Shown: positions 35,330 through 44,633, counted from the stretch's first letter. The stretch is 58,545 nucleotides of DNA from CPC320 sp002684375 (GCA_965662545.1 CBFIHZ010000025.1:1-58545), one strand, 5' to 3'. A program made the numbers and translations. The notes: generated by a model not told the origin, from the sequence alone.

Positions 35330-36244
35330 TTAGTAAATTTTGGGCACGTAAAGTTCATCCCCCAGAAAGCGCCGTTCATAGTCGGCGTTAAAAACGCGTT
35401 CTGGTAAAGTGACCTCTTCGCGGACCTGCTCGTGATACGGCAACATCGATAACAAATGTTCGATACAATTCAGCCGTTCGCGTTTTTTATCATTGCCTTC
35501 GACAATATACCAAGGGGCCTCGGGAATATTGGTGCGCGCCAGCATATCCTCTTTGGCCTTGGTATAATCCTCCCAACGGATTCGGGATTGCAAATCCATT
35601 GGCGATAGTTTCCACTGCCGCATTGGATCATGAATGCGCATCAAGAAACGCATTTGCTGTTCTTGATCTGTTATGGAAAACCAGTACTTCAAAACGATAA
35701 TGCCTGACCTCACCAGCATTCTTTCAAACTCTGGCACGTCGCGGAAAAATTGCTCGACCTGATCTTCAGAGGCAAACCCCATCACCCGCTCAACGCCTGC
35801 GCGGTTGTACCAAGAGCGGTCAAACAGAACAATTTCCCCTCCAGCTGGCAAATACGGCACATAGCGTTGAAAATACCATTGCGATTGTTCCCGTTCAGTG
35901 GGTTTTGGCAGCGCCACAACCCGCGCCACCCTAGGGTTGAGACGCTGGACAATACGTTTGATGACGCCACCTTTGCCCGCGCTGTCCCGCCCCTCGCAGA
36001 TAACCAGAACTTTGGCGCCGGTATGCTCGACCCAATCTTGCAGCTTAATCAGCTCGGTTTGTAGGCGCAAAAGGTTGCGAAAATAGGTCCGATTATCCAA
36101 GGAGTCCGGGTTTCTTTCTTTATAAGCGCGACGAATGTCGTCATCCATCATCGGTTCACTGAATTCGAGCTCGAACATTTCCTCTAGGGTTTCATCAAGC
36201 TCCGTATCCAACCAATCTCTGGGACGATCATTACTCTCACTCAT
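35330..36244 (-). CDS. ppk2: Polyphosphate kinase 2
   Basis: A 304-residue PPK2-family kinase. Walker A is GRDSAGKGG, the Walker B/lid region is DRSWYNRAGVERVMGF, and the polyphosphate-binding basic segments (RRVARVVALPKP-like) lie between them. The single-domain length fits class I enzymes, which use polyphosphate to phosphorylate nucleoside diphosphates such as GDP or ADP. The acidic N-terminus (TELDETLEEMFELE) is typical. AAGGAGAA precedes the ATG at 36244. It stands as a single gene. Confidence 0.93.
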   Translation of the reverse strand: MSESNDRPRDWLDTELDETLEEMFELEFSEPMMDDDIRRAYKERNPDSLDNRTYFRNLLRLQTELIKLQDWVEHTGAKVLVICEGRDSAGKGGVIKRIVQRLNPRVARVVALPKPTEREQSQWYFQRYVPYLPAGGEIVLFDRSWYNRAGVERVMGFASEDQVEQFFRDVPEFERMLVRSGIIVLKYWFSITDQEQQMRFLMRIHDPMRQWKLSPMDLQSRIRWEDYTKAKEDMLARTNIPEAPWYIVEGNDKKRERLNCIEHLLSMLPYHEQVREEVTLPERVFNADYERRFLGDELYVPKIY

Positions 36245-36294
36245 ACGTGTTCTCCTTTATATTCTGGCGCTGGCTGGAATGCTTTGACATCGGC

Positions 36295-37884
36295 TTACAA
36301 TTTTGAATGTGACAAAATCATGTCCGCGGCCTTTTCAGCGATCATAATGGTGGGCGCATTGGTATTGCCACTGGTAATTTTCGGCATCACGCTGGCGTCA
36401 ACCACGCGCAGCCCTTCAAACCCGCGCAATCTGAGCTGTTCATCCAACGGCGCCTCGCCCTCCGCACCCATCGCAACCGTGCCGCTGGGGTGGAAAATTG
36501 TTGTTCCAATATCGCCCGCCGCCATCATCAGTTCTGTGGTCTCAAACACGTCGGCCCCGGGCGCCATTTCAACCGGTGCATAGCGCTGCAGCGCAGGGGC
36601 TGCCATAATTTTCCGTGTTAACCGGATTGCATCCACAGCCACTTGGCGATCTCCCGGTGTGGAAAGATAATTTGGCGCTATCCGCGGCATCGCTTTGGGA
36701 TCAGGCGAAGTCAACTCAACGATCCCGCGACTTTCCGGCCGCAGATTACACACACTGGCGGTAATTCCGGGGAAATCATGCAGGGGCTCGCCAAAGGCAT
36801 CAAGCGACAAGGGCTGGACATGATATTCCAGATCCGCCGATGCCAGCCCTGCACGTGATTTGGCAAACGCCCCAAGCTGACTGGGTGCCATCGCCATCGG
36901 ACCCGAGCGCTTGAGCGCATACTCCAATCCAATCTTCGCTTTGCCCCAAAGAGAATGAGCCAATGTATTTAAGGTGGTGGCGCCTTGCAGTCGATAACTG
37001 CACCGCAGTTGTAAGTGATCTTGCAAATTAGACCCCACCGATGGCATATCGGCGCGTATAGTAATCGCGTGGCCCGCCAGCAAATCGGCACTGCCAATTC
37101 CGGACAATTGCAACAGATGAGGTGACCCGATCGCCCCCGCCGAGATAATCACCTCAGCCTTGGCACGGACGGTTTTAACTTCGCCGTGTTGTTCGAACTC
37201 GACCCCGACCGCGCGCCGACCATCGAACAAGACACGCTGCGTATGGGCATGGGTTTCCACCCTCAGCAAATTTTTTTGCGCGCTACGTAAAAAAGCTTTG
37301 GCAGTGTTGATACGCCAGCCCTTGCGCTGGTTTACGCGAAAATAACCGACGCCCTCGTTATCGCCAGTATTGAAATCGTCACACTCTGGCAGCCCGTATT
37401 GGATCGCCGCCTGTTTCCAATCATCCAAAACCTCCCAATGCAGCCTCTGGTTTTCCACCCGCCATTCACCGCCTGCCCCATGCAGATCTGAAGGACCGTC
37501 AACATAGTCCTCCGATTTCTTGAAATACGGCAACACGTCGTCCCAGCCCCAACCCGAGAGCCCACTTTGCCGCCACCCATCATAATCAGCCGCCTGCCCG
37601 CGCAGATAAAGCATGCCATTAATCGACGAGCAGCCACCCAAAAGTTTACCGCGCGGATACTGCAGCGACCGGCCGTTCAATCCGGCCTCCGGGCTTGTGC
37701 GAAAACACCAATCGGTGCGCGGGTTGCCAATACAATACAAATATCCAATGGGAATATGCACCCAGTGGTAATTGTCACTACCGCCCGCCTCGAGCAGCAA
37801 CACCCGGTGGCCCGCGTCGGCAAGCCGCTTGGCGACGACACAGCCAGCACTGCCAGCGCCCACAATCAGATAATCACAATCCAT
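36295..37884 (-). CDS. GMC family oxidoreductase (choline dehydrogenase-like)
   Basis: A 529-residue flavoprotein starting MDCDYLIVGAGSAGCVVAKRL. It has the FAD-binding motif GAGSAG, GMC signature 1 around YPRGKLLGGCSSINGMLYLRG, GMC signature 2 at GAIGSPHLLQLSGIG, and the C-terminal catalytic His region FHPSGTVAMG and NTNAPTIMIAEKAAD. The start at 37884 follows AAGGAGT; the frame upstream is not family-like. An Lrp/AsnC regulator is immediately upstream in the same orientation. Choline or another alcohol could be the substrate; no betaine aldehyde dehydrogenase is nearby. Confidence 0.88.
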   Translation of the reverse strand: MDCDYLIVGAGSAGCVVAKRLADAGHRVLLLEAGGSDNYHWVHIPIGYLYCIGNPRTDWCFRTSPEAGLNGRSLQYPRGKLLGGCSSINGMLYLRGQAADYDGWRQSGLSGWGWDDVLPYFKKSEDYVDGPSDLHGAGGEWRVENQRLHWEVLDDWKQAAIQYGLPECDDFNTGDNEGVGYFRVNQRKGWRINTAKAFLRSAQKNLLRVETHAHTQRVLFDGRRAVGVEFEQHGEVKTVRAKAEVIISAGAIGSPHLLQLSGIGSADLLAGHAITIRADMPSVGSNLQDHLQLRCSYRLQGATTLNTLAHSLWGKAKIGLEYALKRSGPMAMAPSQLGAFAKSRAGLASADLEYHVQPLSLDAFGEPLHDFPGITASVCNLRPESRGIVELTSPDPKAMPRIAPNYLSTPGDRQVAVDAIRLTRKIMAAPALQRYAPVEMAPGADVFETTELMMAAGDIGTTIFHPSGTVAMGAEGEAPLDEQLRLRGFEGLRVVDASVMPKITSGNTNAPTIMIAEKAADMILSHSKL

Positions 37885-37945
37885 CTTACTCCTTATCAAC
37901 GCCCAGACACGCCGTTCCAACGGTAAGCCTGTGGCACAATTTGCG

Positions 37946-38413
37946 TCAATCAAAGCCCAGTGGTAACGATGTCGTTTTGAACACTGTCCGCAATGCAAAA
38001 CTTGATTGCATTTGCGCCACCCCGGGAAGTCGCGCCAGATATTGGCGGTGGATCCGCGCAAAATCTTCTGTGTCTTCGGCCACAACCTTGAGCATATAAT
38101 CGGCTGTGCCTGCCATAAGGTGACACTCCAGTACATCCGGGATCAATGCCACAGCTTTCTCAAAAGCCTCGAGCACCTCATCGGCCTGTCCACGCAGGGT
38201 GATCTCGACAAAGACCGTTGTCGGCACCCCGATTTTGCGCGGATTAAGCAGAGCAACATACTGGTTGATATACCCATTTTTCTCAAGCTGCTGCACCCGG
38301 CGATGACAGGCCGAGGCCGACAAACCTACCTGTTCTGATAGATCCAAGTTGGACATTCGGCCTGATTTTTGAAGCAAACGCAGGATACGACGATCTAACT
38401 GATCCAAAGCCAT
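37946..38413 (-). CDS. Lrp/AsnC family transcriptional regulator
   Basis: A 155-residue regulator with an N-terminal helix-turn-helix (LDRRILRLLQKSGRMSNLDLSEQVGLSASACHRRVQQLEKNGYI) and the RAM ligand-binding domain (VFVEITLRGQADEVLEAFEKAV, then MAGTADYMLKVV). It lies 61 bp upstream of the GMC oxidoreductase gene on the same strand and may control it. An inverted repeat in front of it is a likely self-binding site. Confidence 0.92.
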   Translation of the reverse strand: MALDQLDRRILRLLQKSGRMSNLDLSEQVGLSASACHRRVQQLEKNGYINQYVALLNPRKIGVPTTVFVEITLRGQADEVLEAFEKAVALIPDVLECHLMAGTADYMLKVVAEDTEDFARIHRQYLARLPGVAQMQSSFALRTVFKTTSLPLGFD

Positions 38414-38434
38414 TGAACGCTCATTTCATCGATT

Positions 38435-38460
38435 AATATTGCATATTTCAATACAATATT
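38435..38460. promoter_or_regulatory. Inverted repeat upstream of the Lrp/AsnC gene
   Basis: AATATTG (38435-38441) and CAATATT (38454-38460) are perfect inverted arms separated by 12 bp, with an inner TTGCA...TTTCAA partial repeat. They lie 22-47 bp upstream of the regulator's start. AsnC-type proteins commonly bind such sites for autoregulation. Confidence 0.55.
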
Positions 38461-38497
38461 CGATTTGACAGCAAAAGACGAGTGAATTCCTTTTTGT

Positions 38498-38528
38498 TGG
38501 AGAGACCGCAAACGCGGCGCTCTCTCCA
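38498..38528. other. Strong hairpin in the lrp-mscL intergenic region
   Basis: TGGAGAGA (38498-38505) pairs with TCTCTCCA (38521-38528), and CCGC pairs with GCGG inside it, leaving an AAAC loop and a 3-nt bulge. It is downstream of mscL on the minus strand but has no following T-run on that strand. It may still stabilise or end the mscL transcript. Confidence 0.4.
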
Positions 38529-38703
38529 GATCAACTTTGTATTAATACCTGAAACACACCCAAGAAGGTCAAGCAGTTGGAAGCACATTCGGTACGGGGT
38601 AATTCGCCCAAGCAACCACCTGAAAATTCATTTTTTCCGGTCATTTGGCGGCCGGCAAAGACAAAACTGTTGCTGCATTAACTGGCGCAGCGTCGTCCCA
38701 GCC

Positions 38704-39135
38704 TTATGATTTTGCCAGCGCATCCCGTATCTCAGTCAGCACGCTCAACTCAGTTGGGCCGGCAGGTACAACCTCAACCTGTTTTTCCTCTTGCTTTTGA
38801 GAGGCGTCTTTAATCCGGTTGATATAACGAACCAGCATAAAAACGACAAAAGCGATAATCATAAAATTAACCACAGCCATCAAAAAGGCCCCGTAGGCAA
38901 ACACCGAGGCACCTGCGTCGCGCGCCGCCGTCAGGGACACAAATTCCGCTTCTCCTTTCAGCACAATGAATAAATTTACAAAATCAACACCGCCAAAAAA
39001 CAATCCAATCAAAGGGTTTATCAGATCGCTCACCATTGACTTTACAATTGCTGTGAAGGCGGCACCAATGATAAGTCCAACGGCCAGATCCATAACATTG
39101 CCCTTGGCAATAAAGTCCTTAAATTCCTTAATCAT
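38704..39135 (-). CDS. mscL: Large-conductance mechanosensitive channel MscL
   Basis: A 143-residue protein with the family N-terminus MIKEFKDFIAKGNVMDLAVG, first transmembrane helix GLIIGAAFTAIVKSMVSDLI, periplasmic loop, second helix FLMAVVNFMIIAFVVFMLV and a charged cytoplasmic helix. It forms a homopentameric pore that opens under membrane tension during hypo-osmotic shock. It is monocistronic. Confidence 0.95.
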   Translation of the reverse strand: MIKEFKDFIAKGNVMDLAVGLIIGAAFTAIVKSMVSDLINPLIGLFFGGVDFVNLFIVLKGEAEFVSLTAARDAGASVFAYGAFLMAVVNFMIIAFVVFMLVRYINRIKDASQKQEEKQVEVVPAGPTELSVLTEIRDALAKS

Positions 39136-39152
39136 ATCAAATTCCTACTGTT

Positions 39153-39167
39153 AAAATTGACAATTTT
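39153..39167. promoter_or_regulatory. Perfect inverted repeat upstream of mscL
   Basis: AAAATTGACAATTTT is a perfect 7-1-7 inverted repeat, 18 to 32 bp upstream of the mscL ATG, where a promoter or operator is expected. The minus strand around it is AT-rich. The function is inferred from position only. Confidence 0.4.
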
Positions 39168-39402
39168 CTAAAAATAACTTGCCAAATTGATGCAAATACG
39201 TGCTTGAAACTCTTTATAACTTAACGATACTCGTTTGCTACATGATGAAAGACCATGCACCAAGTCACATGAGCCTCATCTGCGAAGCCAAAGCAGTTTA
39301 GCGGTACGAATTATCACTATATGTACGTACCATAGCGCTCATAAGCACGCCACGGGCAGGAAACCGAAACGACCAGACCAGATTAAGATCAGGACCCGGC
39401 GC

Positions 39403-39852
39403 TCACGCGGGCAGTTCGCCCGTCAGAACATACCGCAGAAGCGCCGCAACCTGCGCGGGGTTCTCAGCCACAGCCAGAGCCGCTGCGTTCACTTCTTTCA
39501 GCGCGTGACTGTGTTCTGGCGGGTGCAGAACAATCAGAGATTTCCCCAAAGCCGCTGCATAACCGGCATCAAAGGCCGCGTTCCACTGTTTGTATTTTTC
39601 GCCAAAGCGCACCACCACGACGTCGGCCTCTTCAATCCCCTTTCGGGTCCGGATGGCATTCAATTTTGCACCCTTATGGTCGTGCCAAAATTTGTCAGGC
39701 TCTGCGCCCAGAATCACCACGCCGCAATCATCGCTGGCACTATGGTCGGTGACCGGCGCATTGAATGCCACATCAAGACCTCTCGCTGCTGCAATAAGCT
39801 GTTCGCGCCAATCCGTGTGAATTTCACCCGATAAATAAACTTGAAGTGTCAT
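39403..39852 (-). CDS. YtoQ family protein
   Basis: A 149-residue protein, MTLQVYLSGEIHTDWREQLI at the start, with VVILGAEPDKFWHDHKGAKLN, then ADVVVVRFGEKYKQWNAAFDAGYAAALGK and LHPPEHSHALKEV. It has the fold features of nucleoside 2-deoxyribosyltransferase-like proteins; its function is unknown. The start at 39852 follows GAGGAGAG. It is preceded by pheT on the same strand but separated by 54 bp. Confidence 0.85.
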   Translation of the reverse strand: MTLQVYLSGEIHTDWREQLIAAARGLDVAFNAPVTDHSASDDCGVVILGAEPDKFWHDHKGAKLNAIRTRKGIEEADVVVVRFGEKYKQWNAAFDAGYAAALGKSLIVLHPPEHSHALKEVNAAALAVAENPAQVAALLRYVLTGELPA

Positions 39853-39906
39853 TTCTGTCTCTCTCCTCTTGCACAAGGTCCATTATTTATGACCATCAAG
39901 TTGGGC

Positions 39907-42306
39907 TTAAGCGCGCAGAACGCCACCCGTCGCTTTTGCAACTTTCTCGACAATTTTACCACAGACCGCCTCAAGATCGGCCTCGGTCAGCGTCGCCGCA
40001 ACAGGTTGCAAGCGCACGGTGATGGCCAGTGACTTCTTTCCATCTCCAAGTGAGTCACTGCTAAATTCGTCGAACACCCGCACCGCGTCAATCAACGCCT
40101 TATCCGCAGAACTGGCGGCATTGAGAAGGGTTAACGCCTCGACTTCGGCGTCGACCACAAAAGCAAAATCACGCTCTACCGCCTGCAAATCGCGCAGTGC
40201 CAGTGCCGGCCGTGTGGCAGAGACTTTGCGCGGCAAAGGAATACCCTCTGGCCAGATCGTGAAGCCCACCGCCGGACCTTTTACGTCAAGATTCTGCAAT
40301 ACTTTGGGATGAATTTCACCGAATACCGCCAGCATTTTTTTCGGGCCCAGGCAGATGCGCCCGTGACGGCCAGGATGCCACCAACTGGCGCCATCTCGTA
40401 AAATCTGAACTTTCGCAGGCGCGCCCATCGCCGCCAAGACGGCTTCGACATCAGCTTTAACATCATACAAGTCAACTGGCCGCGCAGCACCATGCACATC
40501 CTTGGGACTGGTGCGTCCGATCAAAATACCTGCCACTTGCAGATGCTGTTCGTTTGGCTCACCACCGTGAAACACCGGGCCAACCTCGAACAGCGCCATA
40601 TCTGCAAAGCCGCGCGCCTGGTTGCGGGCTGCTGCCTGCAGCAGGCCCGGCAAGAGATCGGGGCGCATATGGCTCATTTCACTGGAGATTGGGTTCTCAA
40701 GCATGGTGACAGCGCTGCCACCACCAAACATTTGCGCGGCGCTTTGATCGATAAAGCTATAGCTGACGCATTCGTTATAGCCCAGCGACGCCGTGGTACG
40801 CCGCGCGATCTGCTCACGCCGCTGTATGGGCGACAAGATCGCTTTTGGCACGCCACTTTGCAACCGTGGCAAAGGTTTGCCTTGAAGCTTGGTCAAGGAT
40901 GCCACCCGCGCCACCTCTTCAACCAAATCGGCCTCACCCATAATATCGGGGCGCCAACCGGGCACATGCGCCATGTCCCCCTGCAGATCGAATCCGAGCG
41001 CGGTTAAAGTGACGCGTTGCTCGGCCTCAGGCAGTTCCATCCCAACAAGTGATTGTATACGGTCGGTGTCCAATTGATAGGCACGCGCATGATCGGGCTG
41101 GGCGCCAGCGATTACCACCTCTGAGGCGGTGCCACCACACAGATCCAAAATCATCTGGCTGGCAGCCTCGATCCCCACCGGCGTCCACGACGCGTCAATA
41201 CCACGTTCAAACCGATAGCGTGCGTCGGAATTGATCTTAAGCGCCCGTCCGGTATAGGCCGTGCGTACCGGATCAAAATACGCGCCCTCGAGGAATACAT
41301 TCACCGTCTCATCCGTACAGCCTGAATGTACCCCGCCCATAATACCGCCAAGACTTTCAATCCCATCGGCGTCGGAAATAACTGTCATACCCTCGGCCAA
41401 CGTATAGTCTTTGTCATCCAGCGCCGAAAAGACCTCACCGCCTTTGGCCCTGTGGACGCGCAGGGCACCGCCGGCGACTTTATCCGCATCAAACACGTGC
41501 AGGGGCCGGTTGCTGTCATAGGTGAAGAAATTTGTCACATCAACAAGCGCCGAGATCGGCCGCAGCCCAATGGCTTTCAGGCGATCTTGCAGCCATGCGG
41601 GGCTAGGGCCGTTTTTCACGCCTTGGATCACCCGGCCGTAAAACACGGGACATTGATCACGCGTATCTTCATCAATCGTCACTGTTACCGGACAGGCAAA
41701 CCCCCCGGTAACCGACGGCACATCCTGTGGCTTGAGCCGGCCCAAGCCGCGCGCGGCGAGATCACGCGCGATACCGCGCACGCCAAGCGCATCAGGCCGG
41801 TTCGGGGTGATGGCGATTTCAATGACAGTATCGACCTTGGCGGGATCATGCGCGGCCAACCAATCGATAAACAGGTCACCAACCTCGCCCGAAGGCAGCT
41901 CAATGATGCCATCATGTTCGTCCGACAGCTCCATTTCACGCTCTGAGCACATCATGCCAAAGCTCTCAATCCCGCGGATTTTGCCGACACCTATGGTGGT
42001 ATCTATCCCCGGCACATAGACGCCGGGCTTGGCAATCACCACTGTGATCCCGGTGCGGGCATTGGGCGCACCGCAGATAATCTGGCTCTCACCCTCATCC
42101 GTCGCCACCTGACAGACCCGCAGCTTGTCGGCATCGGGATGTTTTTCTGCACTTAACACTTTGCCAATGGTAAAATCCTTGAGCCGGTCTGCAGGATTTG
42201 AAACCTCTTCCACCTCCAGTCCAAGGTCAGTCAGCGCATACAGGATGTCATCCAAAGGCGCCGTCGTTTCCAGATGATCTTTCAACCAAGCAAGGGTGAA
42301 TTTCAT
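39907..42306 (-). CDS. pheT: Phenylalanine--tRNA ligase beta subunit
   Basis: A 799-residue subunit, the usual length. It has an N-terminal EMAP/tRNA-binding domain (DFTIGKVLSAEKHPDADKLRVCQV), the B3/B4 editing domain, the B5 domain (YQLDTDRIQSLVGMELPEAE), a catalytic-like core, and a C-terminal FDX-ACB anticodon-binding domain (ALRDLQAVERDFAFVVDAEVEA). It forms an alpha2beta2 enzyme with PheS. It is separated from pheS by the ASCH gene. Confidence 0.97.
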   Translation of the reverse strand: MKFTLAWLKDHLETTAPLDDILYALTDLGLEVEEVSNPADRLKDFTIGKVLSAEKHPDADKLRVCQVATDEGESQIICGAPNARTGITVVIAKPGVYVPGIDTTIGVGKIRGIESFGMMCSEREMELSDEHDGIIELPSGEVGDLFIDWLAAHDPAKVDTVIEIAITPNRPDALGVRGIARDLAARGLGRLKPQDVPSVTGGFACPVTVTIDEDTRDQCPVFYGRVIQGVKNGPSPAWLQDRLKAIGLRPISALVDVTNFFTYDSNRPLHVFDADKVAGGALRVHRAKGGEVFSALDDKDYTLAEGMTVISDADGIESLGGIMGGVHSGCTDETVNVFLEGAYFDPVRTAYTGRALKINSDARYRFERGIDASWTPVGIEAASQMILDLCGGTASEVVIAGAQPDHARAYQLDTDRIQSLVGMELPEAEQRVTLTALGFDLQGDMAHVPGWRPDIMGEADLVEEVARVASLTKLQGKPLPRLQSGVPKAILSPIQRREQIARRTTASLGYNECVSYSFIDQSAAQMFGGGSAVTMLENPISSEMSHMRPDLLPGLLQAAARNQARGFADMALFEVGPVFHGGEPNEQHLQVAGILIGRTSPKDVHGAARPVDLYDVKADVEAVLAAMGAPAKVQILRDGASWWHPGRHGRICLGPKKMLAVFGEIHPKVLQNLDVKGPAVGFTIWPEGIPLPRKVSATRPALALRDLQAVERDFAFVVDAEVEALTLLNAASSADKALIDAVRVFDEFSSDSLGDGKKSLAITVRLQPVAATLTEADLEAVCGKIVEKVAKATGGVLRA

Positions 42307-42329
42307 GATCGTACCTCCAATGACACCGC

Positions 42330-42752
42330 TCAGCGGTCTGCCAGATCCTCAACAAGTTCAAAATGTTCAAACAGCAGCAGCATCTCGGGATCAAAGCCGC
42401 CGTTGCGTTCAAAAAACGCCTTATGATCTTTGCGCCATCCCGCCAGATCTGCGTTTTCGCCCTCTGCAAGCGCGGCCGCTTCGCCTACATCACAAAACCG
42501 TATTTGTTCAAGACGAACTGTGCGTGTCACCAGCGCGGGAACATCATCCCAATCGGTTGCGATATCGCAACGGCCCAGTTTGGGCATGGCCTCGGGCTCT
42601 GTCTGGAAATTGGCCAAGGCATCGCACGATGCCGTTTTCGTCCCCGCCCGCACCAACGCGTTGAGCCGGTTACACATCTCGGCGCTATCCCCAAACTTGA
42701 ATGTACCTGCCCCGGGATAGACGTCTTGCAGATCTTCCATCTCTTCGGTCAT
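42330..42752 (-). CDS. ASCH domain protein between pheS and pheT
   Basis: A 140-residue ASCH-fold protein with the marks of that PUA-like family: TFKFGDSAEMCNRLNALVRAGTKTASCDAL near the N-terminus (with the G-K-T of the presumed ligand cleft) and LEQIRFCDVGEAAALAEGE with an FF..NGGF motif at the end. ASCH proteins are predicted RNA-binding factors, and some are nucleotide-modifying hydrolases. The ATG overlaps the pheS stop by 4 bp, and pheT follows after 23 bp, so it is cotranslated with the synthetase subunits. Confidence 0.82.
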   Translation of the reverse strand: MTEEMEDLQDVYPGAGTFKFGDSAEMCNRLNALVRAGTKTASCDALANFQTEPEAMPKLGRCDIATDWDDVPALVTRTVRLEQIRFCDVGEAAALAEGENADLAGWRKDHKAFFERNGGFDPEMLLLFEHFELVEDLADR

Positions 42753-43822
42753 CTGCTCAGCCCGCCGTGTAGATTAGGCTGGTCCAGACTGGCAAAGCCA
42801 TAATGGCGCAGCCAACGTAGATCACTGTCGAAAAACGCCCGCAGATCGGGAATACCGTATTTGAGCATCGCAATGCGATCGATTCCCATGCCAAAAGCAA
42901 AGCCCTGCCATTCGTTAGGGTCAATTCCACCCGCAGCCAGCACTTTAGGGTGCACCATACCCGAGCCAAGGATCTCAAGCCAGTCGTCACCCTCGCCGAC
43001 TTTCAGTTGCCCGCCGGCCCAAGAACACCGGATATCGACTTCGGCCGAGGGTTCAGTGAACGGGAAATGCGAAGCGCGAAACCGCAGTTCGACATCATCG
43101 ACCTCGAAAAATGCTTTGACAAACTCTTCCAATACCCATTTCAAATTTGCCATCGAGATGTCTTTGTCGACCGCAAGCCCTTCGACTTGATGAAACATTG
43201 GCGTGTGGGTCTGATCATAGTCCGCGCGGTACACGCCACCAGGGCAAATTATACGCAGCGGCGCACCCATTTTTTCCATCGAGCGCACCTGAACCGGCGA
43301 GGTATGGGTGCGCAGAACATGCGGCGGGCGATTATCGCCCTCGGCACGATGCATATAAAACGTGTCCATCTCGGCACGCGCCGGATGGTGGCCGGGAATG
43401 TTCAGAGCATCAAAATTATACCAATCAGTGTCGATCCGTGGGCCCTCGGCAACCCCAAAGCCCATATCCGCAAAAATCGCCGCCACTTCTTCGCTGACCT
43501 GACTTATCGGATGGAGGGTGCCCTGCCGTCGGTCACGCGCTGGCAATGTGACATCAAGCCATTCAGCTTGAAGTCGCTGATCGAGCGCAGCATCCGACAG
43601 CGCCGTTTTCTTGGCCGCCAAGGCGCTGTTGATCTCATTTTTCAGCGCGTTCAGTTTAGGGCCGGCACTCTGGCGTTGCTCTGGGGTCATCTTGCCCAGT
43701 TCACGCATTTTCAGGCTGACTTCACCTTTTTTGCCAACCGCTTGCAGGCGCAGGTCTTCCAGCGCCACCTCGTCCTCTGCTGCCATGATGGCAGTCAGAT
43801 ATTTATCTCTCAGATCATCCAT
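42749..43822 (-). CDS. pheS: Phenylalanine--tRNA ligase alpha subunit
   Basis: A 357-residue class II synthetase subunit. Motif 2 is seen in the HTSPVQVRSMEK... CPGGVYRADYDQTHTPMFHQVEGL region, and motif 3 in GFAFGMGIDRIAMLKYGI. An N-terminal coiled-coil domain precedes the catalytic core. The start at 43822 (MDDLRDKYL) follows GGAGATCC. It overlaps the ASCH gene. Confidence 0.97.
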   Translation of the reverse strand: MDDLRDKYLTAIMAAEDEVALEDLRLQAVGKKGEVSLKMRELGKMTPEQRQSAGPKLNALKNEINSALAAKKTALSDAALDQRLQAEWLDVTLPARDRRQGTLHPISQVSEEVAAIFADMGFGVAEGPRIDTDWYNFDALNIPGHHPARAEMDTFYMHRAEGDNRPPHVLRTHTSPVQVRSMEKMGAPLRIICPGGVYRADYDQTHTPMFHQVEGLAVDKDISMANLKWVLEEFVKAFFEVDDVELRFRASHFPFTEPSAEVDIRCSWAGGQLKVGEGDDWLEILGSGMVHPKVLAAGGIDPNEWQGFAFGMGIDRIAMLKYGIPDLRAFFDSDLRWLRHYGFASLDQPNLHGGLSR

Positions 43823-43901
43823 GCAGGATCTCCACTTGCGTGGCACCCTGCTATCACATCCGCATTTCTGCGCAACCATCTAGGCCGGAAAGGCAACAAA
43901 G

Positions 43902-44621
43902 TCAGAAAATTGATTTTCGTCCCCGCACCTCTAATATTTTTCGAGACTCAGTCACCAAACCATTCTCCGACACGATGGTTTTAGGCGGTTCTAATTTCAG
44001 TTTTTTTTCAAAGACCACCATCGAGTCGTAAAATTGAACTGACGAAAGCGCCTTTGCGATAGGATGAAAGGGAAAAATATCATCCTGATCGGTGTACCAG
44101 CTGTGCATACGGTCAATCAAATCCTTCGAAAACTCGACAAAGCTTTTCTGGGCCCGAAAGCCCCCTCCAAAGCCTGGCCAATAACTGGTATGGGTGTCTT
44201 CAACCACATAGAGGCCACCGTCAGAAAGCCGCGGCCACAGCGCGTTGAAGCTGGCTATTTGTTGATGCATCTTATGGCCACCATCATCAATAATGATGTC
44301 AAAAGGGCCATGTTTGGTGGCGACATCCTGCAAAAATATTCCGTCGGACTGATCGCCGATTTCAACAGTAAGCCCTGGCACCTCAAACGCTTTGCAGGCA
44401 GGATCAATATCGAGAAAGGTCAGCCGACTCTCCGCCCCGAAATAGTCTTGCCACATCTTGATGGAGCCACCCTTCCAGATGCCAATTTCTAAAAAACTGA
44501 TATCCTGAGATCTCCAGGGGGCCAAGAGGCGGTGATAGACATCAAGATAATGGTCCATCTTGGTCATCACCTTGTCATCAGTCCGATGCAGGTAATCGCG
44601 GAAATAATTATCCAAAGTCAT
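43902..44621 (-). CDS. Class I SAM-dependent methyltransferase
   Basis: A 239-residue protein, MTLDNYFRDYLHRTDDKV at the start. The SAM-binding motif I is FLEIGIWKGGSIKMW, motif II is LTFLDIDPAC, and DIIIDDGGHKMHQQIASFNALWPRLSDGGLYVVEDTHTSYW corresponds to motifs found in the cephalosporin-hydroxylase-like and glycan/rhamnosyl methyltransferases (an ExD/DDGxH arrangement). The substrate is unknown. It sits between rplT and pheS, which are adjacent in many relatives, and its ribosome-binding site (GGGA) is only a few bases behind the rplT terminator. Confidence 0.83.
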   Translation of the reverse strand: MTLDNYFRDYLHRTDDKVMTKMDHYLDVYHRLLAPWRSQDISFLEIGIWKGGSIKMWQDYFGAESRLTFLDIDPACKAFEVPGLTVEIGDQSDGIFLQDVATKHGPFDIIIDDGGHKMHQQIASFNALWPRLSDGGLYVVEDTHTSYWPGFGGGFRAQKSFVEFSKDLIDRMHSWYTDQDDIFPFHPIAKALSSVQFYDSMVVFEKKLKLEPPKTIVSENGLVTESRKILEVRGRKSIF

Positions 44622-44633
44622 AAAATATCCCAT

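Noticed and set aside
41326..41946. 206-codon plus-strand frame opposite pheT
   Set aside because: Shadow frame of pheT.
42950..43984. 344-codon plus-strand frame opposite pheS
   Set aside because: Antisense shadow of the pheS coding sequence with no recognisable protein.
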